Part shown: positions 19,272 through 29,294 of the stretch, in pieces
Numbering within the stretch: the stretch's first letter is position 1
Layout: every line of letters starts with the position of its first letter
Origin: Chiua virens
Lineage: Eukaryota > Basidiomycota > Agaricomycetes > Boletales > Boletaceae
DNA: 45,277 nucleotides
Assembly (NCBI GenBank): GCA_019787685.1
Contig: JAHNUO010000082.1
Location: 1-45,277, forward strand
Reading direction: 5' to 3'
Program-made: the position numbers and the translations under genes
Notes under the pieces: model-generated
The model's input: the letters and a program-made list of their open reading frames with translations, nothing else
What the model was told of the DNA's origin: nothing
The model's database searches: none

Positions 19272-20902
19272 TGCGATCTCTCTCTCTACTACTCAAAAGA
19301 ATACCATTCTTGCTCAGCTTGATTCTGGTCATTCCATTTGCTCTATTGCATCTAGCACTGGTGTGGGCCTTGCTACCATCTCCAGACTTTGTTCCAAGGA
19401 GCATTCTGACCTCCAAAAGTCTGTTGGGGGTCGTCCACCCAAGCTTTCCCCTACCAATATTCACCATGCTATTCATCTCATCTCTTCTCACAAGGCAGAG
19501 AATGCTGTCCAGGTGACCAAAGCACTCTCCAATGTCATTAACCAGCCTCTTCATCCTAACACCATTCGTCACCACCTGAAAAAATCTGGGTTGAAGGCTG
19601 TAGTCAAGTCCAAATGTCCTTTACTTTCTGCTAAACATCGCAAGGCTCACTTGGACTTTGCTATGGCTCACAAGGATTGGACTATAGAGGACTGGAAGAG
19701 GGTCATATGGTCTGATGAGACCAAAATCAATCGCCTAGGATCAGATGGGTGCAAGTGGGTATGGAAAAAGCCAGGTGAGGGCTTCAGTGACAGGCTAGTA
19801 CAAGGAACTGTGAAATTTGGAGGAGGATCTGTGATGGTATGGGGGTGTATGACTTGGCAGGGAGTTGGCTATGCTGCTAAGATTGATGGTAGGATGGATG
19901 GGGACCTTTACCTTCAGATTGTGAAGGATGATCTGCTGAATACTCTGCAGTATTATGGTCTTGATCCACCTGACATCATCTTTCAGCAAGACAATGACCC
20001 CAAGCACACCTTGTTACAATCACGATTTCCATGCTTCTAACTTTTCATGACACGTGTTTACCACATTGTCTAGGGTTACAACACAACCCTAAAGCATGTT
20101 ATTAATCTCCATGGGCTTCCATTTCATCACACACCTTAACAACGTGTACTCCCATGATAGATCCTTCCGTTGATGCACGTGCACTCCTCGAGTCACATCA
20201 TGACTCACCATGGCTTCTAACCTGACTCATACAGATCTAATCCTATTGGTCAATGTCATGCCTCATCCGCACACATCACCTCATGTAGCCGATACCTCGG
20301 ACTATTCGTAATTATGCTTACCTACTAGCATTCCTTATATAGTAGTGTACAGCCACCTGTATTTAGTATATATACTGGGACCAGCTTCACTCTAGATCCC
20401 CAGTTTGATAATTAACTCATTTCACCTTAACTCCTCTGCCCGAGTCTCTACACTCATGAATTACCTTCACCATTGGATTAAACGCACAGGTGTCTTCATA
20501 AGACACTAAACCCTGTACTCGAGCTGACCTTAGGGTCTATGCTCATTACAAGCTCTCTCACAACTGTTACACGTTGTATTCTGCCCTACTACGCACCTCA
20601 TCATATTCAGCTTGTTTCATACCTGTAGAAAGATAAAGGAGTGGTTGGAAGAGCAGGATTTTGAGACCATGGTGTGGCCTGCACAGTCCCCTGACCTCAA
20701 TCCCATTGAACATCTCTGGAGTTACCTCAAGAGAAGGCTGGCAGAGTATGAACATCCCCCTAATGGAATTTTGGAGTTATGGGAGAGGATTCAGGAGGTA
20801 TGGGAGGGAATACCAGTTGAGGAGTGTCAGAAGTTGATTGAAAGCATGCCAAGGAGGGTACAGGCTGTGGTTAAGGCCAAAGTAGGATACACCAAGTACT
20901 GA
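19272..20902 (+). pseudogene. Tc1-1 transposase, split by a solo LTR
   Basis: DD34E transposase of the Tc1 group. The N-terminal helix-turn-helix (ILAQLDSGHSICSIASSTGV, about 19307-19366), a GRPPKLS linker (about 19426) and a second HTH are followed by the catalytic D in WSDETKINRLG (about 19708) and the second D in FQQDNDPKHT (about 19981-20010). After the 608-bp LTR comes the Glu in SPDLNPIEHLW (about 20690-20722). Counting across the break gives 34 residues between the second D and the E. The C-terminus ends KAKVGYTKY at 20902. The likely ATG (19272) is out of frame by an extra CT in a (CT)n run; removing one CT would join it. It is dead through the LTR insertion but otherwise little decayed. 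Confidence 0.92.
20012..20619 (+). repeat. solo LTR family C inside the Tc1-1 transposase
   Basis: 608 bp, TGTTACAATCACG to CTTGTTTCA, with flanks CACCT (20007-20011) and TACCT (20620-20624): a 5-bp duplication with one C/T mismatch, or a perfect 4-bp ACCT. It contains TATA-like ATATATACT (about 20370). It shares the TGTTACxAT start with family B and element 2 but is otherwise different. No second copy is in this window. Confidence 0.85.
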
Positions 20903-21146
20903 TATATATCAAATACCCTTTCAGTATCAAAAGTCCAAAAACTGTTCCAATGGTAATCCTGATTTAAAATGGGCATATCTCCACAGCCCCTGAGTCAAAT
21001 CACATGACCAAGAGACCGAATTGTAGCCAAGCATTTGTACTTTGTTTGGTTTCACCAAAGTGAGGTGTGATTCCCACGGGTGATTGCAGGGAGCTTCATG
21101 TCCCGGTTTGGGGTTAGTTATTGGAATGGTTTTTGGAGTCACTGTA

Positions 21147-22895
21147 CATTAAGGGTATGATCAATAACCTGGACCTCCAGCCCAATGCGACCATTAATAG
21201 GTGGATCGCAGGCATTTTGTTATTCAATTTTTGCCTCGTTCACATCCCTGCTACCTGACATACTGGCGCAGACAGACTCTCTTGTTGTCCACCATCTGAG
21301 AATGACCCTCCCAAAGAGGATGATTTTGAGGATTGGTTGGACCAAGCATATTCCTTCTCTATGGCATTGTTAAACGACCAGTTGTCACCACTGGGTCAGT
21401 TTGCTCACATTAACAGACATTCCATCACACATTCCTTCCAATCTGTATCCGTATTTGTTTCTCCTATGGCAGAACCGGCAGAACCAGAACTGGTGATCCC
21501 CTGTTCCCCCAAAGCTCTGGCAAAGGAAGCATGCATTGATCAGATTCGCCTATTCCTTGACGACCATGTCCGTCCTCCAGATTTGACAGATTGCAACTTC
21601 ACCTCCTTTGTTAATTCCACGACCTGGTTCTTCCTTCTAAACAGATCTCTCTATTGTCGAGAACCGCACGGCTGACACCAGTTAGTTGTGCCAAGAGAAC
21701 GCCATTACAGACTCATTAAGGAGGCGCATGACGACCTTGGACACAAAGGTGTCTTCTTGGTTCAGACACGGTTACTGCTATGTTTCTGGTGGCCCCTGCT
21801 CATCGATGATGTCAAATGGTATACCCATACCTGCCATGAGTGTCAAATTTGACAGACGCAGAAGTTTCATATCCCTCCTACCGTACCAGTTATGGGCGGG
21901 CTATTTCACAAAGTCCACATCAACATGATGGTAATGCCTCGATCAGGCGGATACCGGTATATTGTTCAGGCCCGATGCGCTCTTACTGCATATCCTGAAT
22001 GGCGCATGTTGCGATCTGAGAATGCGTCCTCCATCACATCTTTTATTTTCAAAGATATCCTATGCCGTTGGGGAGCTGTCTCTGAGCTCATTACGGACAA
22101 CAGTCCGGCATTTGTACAGGCACTCAACAACTTGGCTACCCGATATGGTATCCACCATATCCGGATTTCCCCTTACAACTCTCAGGCAAACGGCATTGTC
22201 GAACAGCGTCATCTCGATGTCTGGGAGGCCATTGTCAAAAGTACCCTGGGAGGGGAAGTTTGCTGGCCGACAATCGCTCACTCCGTTTTCTGGGCTGAAC
22301 GCGTCACTATACTCAAAGCAACCGGTCTTTCGCCATACTTTATGGTACATGGTGTCGAGCCGCTTTTTCCATTCGATTTATCAGAGGCAACATTTCTTGT
22401 TCCCGTTCCTAATGCTGACCCAGTTTCTAGCGAAAGCTTGATAGCTTGGAGAGCTCGTCAGCTCCAAAAGCATCAAACAGATATCGATTCTATCCGAGAA
22501 CACATCTTGGCATCACGGTTTGTGTCCCTTAAAGATTTTGAGGTGTGATTCAAGAACTGGATATGGACAAAAGAGTTTAGTCCAGGTGACCTCGTCTTGG
22601 TTCGAAATACATGGATTGAGAAGGAGCTGAACTGGAAAATGAAGCCACGCTACCTTGGTCCAATGGTGGTCCTTCACAGGACTACTGGAGGATCGTATCT
22701 GCTAGCCAAGTTGGATGGCACCATTTCGAAACTGAGGTATGCGGCATTTCGCTTGCTATCTTACTTTCTACAGATGAAAATCACTATTCCGGTTACTGAA
22801 CTGACCGGAATAGGCGATGAGGAATATGACCACTCTGATGCTGAGGAAGATGTTGAGTATGAAGATGAAGATGAGGGCGATGTCTTGCAAGACTA
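21147..22895 (+). pseudogene. gypsy-3 RNase H end and integrase
   Basis: The frame resumes after Tc1-1 with the end of RNase H and a linker. An integrase zinc-binding region follows (HYRLIKEAHDDLGHKGV then CHECQI, about 21705-21852), then a core with TDNSPAFVQAL (about 22090) and RISPYNSQANGIVEQRH (about 22160-22210), giving the D and E of the triad. A C-terminal region with PGDLVLVRN and KPRYLGPMVV (about 22580-22670) precedes an acidic tail that stops at TAG 22893-22895. TGA stops at 21256, 21673, 21850 and 22546 fit CGA decay. No chromodomain is seen. Confidence 0.88.
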
Positions 22896-22927
22896 GCCTT
22901 CTGTCATTACCGCCTCCCTTATACCGC

Positions 22928-23542
22928 TGTAGGGAATAGGTATTCCCTGTGCTCGCATAGCACGTTTCCACACCCTGTCGTCACCCGATCCCAATCCTGA
23001 TCTGTCTGCTTGTGCAAACTCATCCGGATTGCTGTATCCACACCCGTTTTGCCTCGGACTCTGTTATTTTATGTTTGATGCTCCTTATTCGTACTTAGCA
23101 TTGGCTAGACCACGTCACGCAGCCCTTGCAGGGACGTTTGGGTGCCTCTCAAACTTTATACCATACAAAAACCTTCTTTTTATTATTATCCTTACTTAGG
23201 ACGAGTCTGAGGGTATTCCCAAGGACTATAAATTCACTGTATTGACAAAAATACAGTAGCTTTTGCCCGTGCGCATCTGTCTCACATCGTTTTCGGTCGA
23301 CATTCGTTTTCTCTCGCTCTCCTTGTGTTTTATCGATCCGGATTCAGACTGCCGTGTCCGCCTTTCTATCCGTTTTAATCCAGATTCGCCCCGGATTCAT
23401 CTCGGACTACTCAAAAACCATTATTCGTCGTTCACCAACTCAGTGTTGTCCCTGGGTCGAACGGAATCGCATTCCTTCACCCTCTTTCTATTTCTTTCAA
23501 TCCCCCTGAGTATTGCACTATAGCCGGGATATATTACCTTCA
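22928..23542 (+). repeat. LTR family A, right copy (3' LTR of gypsy-3)
   Basis: About 615 bp, TGTAGGGAATAGG to ATTACCTTCA, homologous along its length to 1746-2358. It follows the gypsy-3 coding end by 32 bp, the position of a 3' LTR. Compared with the left copy it has lost CpGs (for example TTCGGGTGCC has become TTTGGGTGCC). Confidence 0.85.
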
Positions 23543-24138
23543 CCGCCCAATACATATTTATTCTATCCTGGGTTTAGTCCAGTGCTCTCTATTTCACCCC
23601 AGGTTTCGTCCGGTGTACTTGATTTCAAAGAAAAATGATATCCAAGCAAATAAAAAGTCTTACAATACCCCATAGAACTGCACTCACTCACATCCTCCAC
23701 TTTCTTGCTCAGTCAGACCAAAAAGATCTAAAAAACTGTAAACAAAAAAAAAACCAGAAAAACAGAAAAACAGACATCTATCCATTTCCCCTCCTGCCCC
23801 AATGAACTAATACCTAGATTTTCATCTTTGAATGCGTGATGGGGCACACACACGTTTTGACCTGGTGATAGTTTTACCGATCCGCTTTTGACTGATATAG
23901 ACGATAAAGGCTACAAAAGTAGGCAAAGACGTGATAGATGACCAAAGAAAACAAGACGGGCGGAACCCCGCACTCCAGTGTCATTCGTTCAGATCTCTTT
24001 TCATTCATATTGTTTCGTTACCCTTCTAATCCTTGTTTTCGTACTTAGGGATCTCACTCGGACATGGGCACAGACATGGATATGGATACGGATATCAACT
24101 ATATGCTATCATACAAGTAGGGACGGGCTGGAAACAAC
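23543..24138. other. non-coding stretch after the family A LTR
   Basis: No gene seen. It starts with two CCxGGTTTxGTCC-type repeats like those at about 735-780 and contains an A-rich tract (about 23725-23775). It ends near the 3' end of the reverse-strand gene. Confidence 0.4.
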
Positions 24139-24248
24139 TCAAGACATTCCAAACGCCAGCTTTACCCTATCCAGTTCTCCCTGCTGCAAAGCAACGTACG
24201 ATTCCATGGCCAAAGCATGGGCCTGGAGCTCCTTGAAGAAGGACCTGG

Positions 24249-25391
24249 TCAACAGGAACTTCGCCTCCAGAGAGAGAATAGCACGTCAGATATCGTCCGC
24301 CCATTGTAAGGCTCAGACAGCGAGCCAGTCTTAGACATCTTCTTGGGCGACTCTACTTCTTCCCCCCCATCTTGAAAAGGGAGTGGAGACACAGGCTTGG
24401 ACTTGTAGAAGAGCGGCTCGGGCGCATCCGGTGTTGGAGGAGACACGGGTGAAGGATCGACCATGGCCTTGTGAGCTGGGATGATAACTGTGATAACGGG
24501 TAACGCTATGAAAAAGATCAGCCGAGTTGATGCAATCCCAGGAGAGAGGTCCTACCCGCAGCCTTGGCCTTCAGATCTGCTAGTTTCCACTTCTCAACTG
24601 ACAGCCCACTCTTAGCGCCCTGACCACTTGACTTGTTGCACTGGGCCTTGGCTTTGAAGCAAGGATCACAAGTGTGACCCGGAATCCCCACACACAACTT
24701 ACTAGTCCGAGTGCACATCTCGCATGCCGGGTCGTGAACCATACAATCTGGAATTTTAAGTGGACCCTCGACTACCACCTCCTCCTCATCATCACACAGG
24801 CTCTCATCCATAGCAGCCTTACGAGCGGACTGCTGAAAAGAACCGTTAACAGAGTGAAATATCTGAGGTAACAGCAGTCTCACCTTGCGCTTCCTGCCAG
24901 CCTCGACCTTGACGGTCTTGCCTGTCCCCACAACTGAATCACCCAGAAGCAAAGCAGATCCAAACGACCCGGCCCCCATTGCCTTGCCTGAGGCGGCTTG
25001 TTGTCTCTGAGCGTCCACGCGTTGAGCTACTTCCCCCTGCCATCTACGAAAAAATGTGGTTGCTTCATGCATTGTCTTCACCGTCTCATCACTGAGGCGG
25101 CAGGAAACACCATGCGATTTAGCCTGGCTAAGGGCGGTATTCAGATGCTCCTACAAATCCGGTTAATACCCGATCAACCCTAAGAAATTCATGAAGTACC
25201 AAAGCCCGTTGCCACTCCTGGCACCATCCCTCCTGTTCTTCTTGCAGCTCCTCCTTATCATCCAGCACCGCCAGCACCACAGCCACAATCTGATCCTTTC
25301 CTTGTGCGAGGTCCTTCTTGACCTTGACAGTCGCCTCATTGACAGGAGAGTCTGCGAATGCAAGGATGGAGTCGAGGGACATAAGAGACAT
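24249..25391 (-). CDS. hypothetical protein with a Zn(II)2Cys6-type cluster
   Basis: Spliced model on the reverse strand: exons 25391-25200, 25150-24884, 24832-24556 and 24505-24249, with introns of 49, 51 and 50 bp. All introns are GT...AG; the first has a TATTAACC branch site. The product is about 330 residues. Residues about 190-218 read C-x2-C-x6-C-x7-C-x2-C-x6-C (CEMC...CDPC...C), the spacing of the fungal binuclear zinc cluster. The cluster lies mid-protein rather than at the N-terminus, after a helical Glu/Gln-rich region, so a DNA-binding role is uncertain. Intron 2 is a multiple of three without a stop and could be retained. After 24290 another frame, open to TGA at 24139, encodes a helical LSLEAKFLLTRSFFKELQ segment, so the 3' end may be frameshifted or have a further intron. 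Similar short genes next to transposons are common in basidiomycetes; I cannot assign a role. Confidence 0.65.
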
Positions 25392-25514
25392 GGTGATGAG
25401 TAGTGAATTGGGAGGAGAGTAAACTTGTCAAAAGAACGGACGGCCAACGTGAGGCTTTAATGCGTGGCCGATCCCAGTCACCGGTTCAAGGTCAGTGTTT
25501 GTGGGTGTCACGTG

Positions 25515-25534
25515 ACTGACTGAGGACAGTCAGT
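25515..25534 (+). repeat. hairpin related to that at 1707-1726
   Basis: Arms ACTGACTG and CAGTCAGT around an AGGA loop, followed after 18 nt by TGTAGGAG. Similar flanking sequence (AAGTCC..GTC.GGTGTAGG) confirms homology with the first copy. Confidence 0.6.
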
Positions 25535-25552
25535 ATTCAAGTCCTTGTCAGG

Positions 25553-26335
25553 TGTAGGAGTCAATGACCCCTTGAGGTGATAAACCCATATTCCCGCTAT
25601 GTTTACAGGATGCCCAGACTGCCCACATCGATTGTCTTACCCATCCGTCGTGGTCCCGTGTCCATCCGAGTGGATCCAACCCATATTCGTATGTTTTGTT
25701 TTTTGTTCCTACACGTTTTCGCGTGAGGTGACCGAATCGGGTTGCTCAATCGGGATCACACGACGCACACTAATCAACTCTCTTTTGTCCAATTTCCATT
25801 TTATTTCGTACCTTCTTAGATTCTTTTCAGACGGTTCCATGTTATCGACACATATCTGATTGGTTATAATGTACAGATAGTTGGGTTGTATGACATTTTA
25901 AAGGTAGTCCATTGATTCATGGATCAAACCTTATCCCACCTTGACAGAACATTGTTTTCCTTTTCATGGGTCAATCTCTAAAAGAGATGGCTCCATATAT
26001 GTATGCTTTCCTTATTTATTTGATACTTTATCTGCTGTAAAAGTCCCAGGAATACCTGAGACTATAAAATTTGTGTTCATAAAGAAAATTTTCATCTTTC
26101 GATCCCCATTTCCCTTGCGTTCTAAGTCGCCTCGTCTGTTTAACTATCTTTTCTATCCATCCTTACTCGTACTTGATCACTGTTGTGCTCAAGTCTCTGC
26201 CTTGTTGCCGAACTATCTGACTGCCCACATTTTGGCCAGTTTTGTCGATCCTTGTATGGTTTCACCCGAGAACGCATCTGGATTGCTTTCAAAGCTCTTG
26301 TCAACACCTTGACACTTCGTCTCCAACCTCAGAAC
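25553..26335 (+). repeat. possible relic LTR related to family A
   Basis: It starts TGTAGGAGTC right after the hairpin, is pyrimidine-rich, and has a GAGACTATAAAATTTG block (about 26060) resembling the family A TATA region (GGACTATAAATTC). The 3' boundary is unclear. No gene seen. It could also be unrelated TE debris. Confidence 0.35.
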
Positions 26336-26338
26336 CCC

Positions 26339-26430
26339 TTGGGACGAGTCATACTCGCACCCATCCCTTTTCTTTCTATCTGACCATTCCACTAATCCTG
26401 GTCCTGTCACACCAGCCCATTTTATAGTTC
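26339..26430 (+). repeat. 92-bp fragment homologous to the gypsy-1 3' coding end
   Basis: It matches 5968-6059 with only a few differences (GAGTCATACTCGCACCC against GAGTCATACTCACACCC). It ends abruptly where hAT sequence begins, so it marks a breakpoint or an internal deletion. Confidence 0.8.
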
Positions 26431-26439
26431 TTCAGCAGG

Positions 26440-29012
26440 CAGGGATTGTCATGCCTGCATCATCAAAGGTACATCTGACACAGTTTGTCTGTCATTGATC
26501 ACTACTAATTACATCTGCTAGCTCTTCTGCATCACTGCTGACAACACCAGCAATAACGACATCACCTGCAATACTGTGGAATGCCTCCTGCAAGCTCGTC
26601 AAGTTTTCTCCTTCAACTCTTTTCAACACCACCTACCCTGCCTTGCTCATGTCGTCAACCTTGCCATCACAGCATTCATGTCCCACATCACAAAGATCTC
26701 AGCAGTCAAGATGACCACCGCAATTTGGGAGTTCAACCCCAGCCTTGATAGCAATCGCATCTTGGACGACTCCCTCGACGTAGTCTCTATGATTCGCACT
26801 CTTTCAATCAAGGTACATTGTGTCTGCTCATTTTGTTTGTCACTTACAATATCTCTGTTCATAGATTCAGTGCTCTGGCCAGCACATCGAGTACTTCGAA
26901 ACCCTTCAAAAGAAATGCAGTATTGATCCCATACTCTCTATTCCCCTGCACAGCAACATTAGATGGGGGATGGCTGATGGAATGCTGGGTCGATCATATG
27001 CATTACGCCAGGTACATTGTTACTGTGGACTCAGAAACCTGTGCTCTTGCTCACGCGAATTCTCAAGGCCATCAATCTCTTTGTCAACTCAGCCGATGAA
27101 TTATATGGACCCATCACAACCATTCTCCAGGATGGTCATGTTCGCAAACAAATTCCCTGGAAAGTGTTCTCACTCAAGCCATTGGACTGGGAATGTGTCA
27201 ATGATGCAAGGAGGATTGTCGCTGTGAGTACACTGATCTACTTCACTATCTATCTAACATCACATATCTAGGACGCGAACAAAATACAACAATGTTTTTC
27301 AGATGAACAATGCTCAACGTTGTGGCAAGCCATCCCCGTCCTCGAGGAGCTCCAGACAGCATGGGAAAAAAAACAGAAGAGTGGGAAATTCCTTCTTTTT
27401 CACACTGCAATCCAAGATGGCCTCAACAAGATCAACAAGTACTACAACCGCCTCGACGACAAGCCAGTTTATGTCCTGGCACTTGGTGAGTCATGATTTC
27501 ATTTATTCAGACTAGAACTAATGACGCTTGTAGTATTACATCTGTACTACAAACTGGACTACATCAAGATGGCTTGGGGTGGCACTGCTGAGCAAGCCAA
27601 AGAAATCGCTGCAGGTAACAAGCACACCAAGAACTGGCATGATGAGGCTCTGAAGGTTGTCGAAGCCACCATGCAGCACTACTGGGAAGACCTTGAAGCT
27701 GAGTCTGCAGCGGTGCATCGACCCCCAATGGCCCCCAATCTCAACCCGCTAGCCATCAGCTGACACACTCAAGTTAGAATTCGATCAACACTGCCATATG
27801 CTGATCCAACATGCCAATCACAACTCAAGCAATTTTGGTTGGGCCGCCGAATTGTGCCGGTTGTTACGATAGATCTGGGTAGGACCTAGTGTAGCCACAA
27901 AAGCGCTAAGGATTAAGTGGCTGTGATAACTCGAACAATCACCACTTGATACGTGGCGCGCTGTAAGAGTTCAAGGAGGACTGCTGTTAGCATAGTGCCA
28001 ACAGTGGAGACGAGTTAGAACTCAGGTGTTGCTGAGAGTGTCCTGTTGGGAATCTATACCTGAAGGACCAAGGGCTTCCTCTTGTAATCAAGGTGGAACC
28101 TAGGTGTTGGCCGTAGGTGTTGAGGGTCAAGTGTCGAGGGGTCACAGGGGGGTTCCCGAGTGGAGGCAGTGATACTCAGCTAGATTGCAGAGATCAAGAC
28201 TAGTGTACATGAGTATCGCTGCGAGGTATTTATACTACGAGAATCATGCACAGACCAAGTAACTAAAAGAGGTAGGCCAGAAGAGCGGAAGGGCCAAGGG
28301 CCAAAAAGGAAGTGCACAATATCCAAAAGGGGTGGCCAAGAAGAGTGGAACGGAAGAAAGGCCAAAAGGAGAATCATACAATGTGAAGGCAACAGACAAT
28401 GACGAAGATGAAATGACTAAGTGTGATGCCATCGGATGATGACAAGAGAGAAAAGAGTAAGCATGCAGGAGATGCTGATGCTGGTTATGTAAAGGTGAAA
28501 AGGAGACGAAGTACGGATGAACATACAAGGATACCTAGGTATCAAGTAAAGTGAAGTAGTACTAGTCGAAGAAAAGAAAGAAATTGTAACACCGGTATCT
28601 TGGTGAGGTGACTGAGAATGTGTCAAAGGACATTGATGTCCTTGCCTGGTGGTCAGTGAGTGGTTTTATTGCATCTGTTGCTTATCCACACATCTCAAAT
28701 CATATTCAGAGACATTCACAGCTATTTCCGACACTGGCTTGGATTGCTCACGACGTTCTTGTGATCCTAGCATTGTCGGTCCCTTGTGAACGATTATTTT
28801 CAGCAGGTGCTGAGATTGCAACCAGTCTCCGGTCCTGATTAGGTGTGGTATGCTTTGAAGAACTTCAAGTATTGAAGCACACTTGGCGTCTGTCAATTAT
28901 AGATCATGCAGCAAGGAACTCACAAGATGTGTCGAGTTTGGAATTGAATCTTCGGGAGTTTGAGGAGCTCTATGAGTATGACCAAGAACTTGCTGAGTCT
29001 GCCCAGCTGTGA
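26440..29012 (+). pseudogene. hAT-family transposase
   Basis: Exons are separated by five GT-AG introns (26469-26521, 26813-26864, 27012-27067, 27224-27271 and 27486-27533). The first readable block is CITADNTSNNDITCN, with the hAT catalytic Asp in TADN, then LPCLAHVVNLAITAFM and PLHSNIRWGMADGMLGRSY. Later come PVYVLALVLHLYYKLDYIKMAW and, after the LTR, the C-terminal dimerisation domain (DVLAWW, SVPCERLFSAGAEIAT, EELQVLKHTW). Breaks are a frameshift near 27758, the family B LTR at 27862-28591 and TGA at 28836, again where Arg (CGA) is expected. The N-terminal BED-type region is missing. The last codon is at 29012. Confidence 0.92.
27862..28591 (+). repeat. solo LTR family B, copy 2
   Basis: 730 bp, TGTTACGATAG to TTGTAACA, with a perfect 5-bp duplication CCGGT (27857-27861 and 28592-28596). 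Removing it rejoins the hAT frame in phase (LCR to YLGEV). Apart from the nested Tc1 it matches 14108-16429. Confidence 0.95.
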
Positions 29013-29094
29013 TGGTGGTGGGGTTGGTGAGATTATTTAGTGTTCTTCATGTTTGCAATGTCTGACTCTATTTATGTCGTGTACTTGTAGTAGT

Positions 29095-29294
29095 TCAAGC
29101 TTGGATGGTCCCTGACAGAAGACCAGTTGCAACCGGTCTTCTGTTGGTCTATTGAAATGTCAGAATTGTCAGGACTGCAACTGAGACCAGTCTAAGACCG
29201 GTTGCAACCAAGACTCACTAACCAGTCCAACTCAGTCTTGGTCTGGTTTGGTCTATGGTCTTTGAGCGGTCCTATGACCAGACCTGCAAACACT
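29095..29294 (+). repeat. subterminal repeats of the hAT element
   Basis: Clustered GACCAGTTGCAACCGGTCTT, AGACCGGTTGCAACC, GACCAGTCTAAGACC and TCTGGTTTGGTCTATGGTC motifs occur in both orientations, as at hAT ends where transposase binds many short subterminal sites. The outer end is CCAGACCTGCAAACACTA. Confidence 0.65.

Larger units (their letters stand above)
18919..21144 (+). mobile_element. Tc1-1: Tc1/mariner DD34E element with ~216-bp inverted repeats
   Basis: It begins CAGTGACTCCAAAAACCG and ends with the reverse complement, flanked by a TA duplication (18917-18918 and 21145-21146). The inverted repeats are about 18919-19135 and 20928-21144. Removing it joins the gypsy-3 RNase H frame exactly (VEVDTKY to IKGMINN). 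Without the nested family C LTR (20012-20619 plus target duplication) the element would be about 1.6 kb. It differs from Tc1-2 in sequence but shares its architecture. Confidence 0.95.
13428..22927 (+). mobile_element. gypsy-3: old, 5'-truncated, twice-interrupted Ty3/Gypsy element
   Basis: Coding remains run gag (13428-14107), then protease to RNase H (16435-18916), then RNase H end and integrase (21147-22895), and reach the 3' LTR of family A (22928). A family B LTR with nested Tc1-2 and a Tc1-1 with nested family C LTR were inserted into it; removing them restores continuous reading across both breaks. Its 5' end is cut off at the right edge of element 2. I see no chromodomain at its C-terminus, so it belongs to a lineage different from gypsy-1 and element 2. 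Many TGA nonsense codons and two frameshifts mark it as dead. Confidence 0.85.
26431..29294 (+). mobile_element. hAT element, 5'-truncated, with a nested solo LTR
   Basis: Transposase remains are followed by about 280 bp of subterminal sequence ending CCAGACCTGCAAACACTA (29277-29294), which looks like a hAT terminal repeat. The left end is lost at the gypsy-1-like fragment. A family B LTR splits the transposase. Confidence 0.8.

Noticed and set aside
20927..21142. Two similar small proteins near 18920-19136 and 20927-21142
   Set aside because: They are the same frame read through the two inverted repeats of Tc1-1.
22597..22895. Chromodomain at the gypsy-3 C-terminus
   Set aside because: The tail is acidic with no WKGY or WEP motifs, unlike gypsy-1 and element 2.
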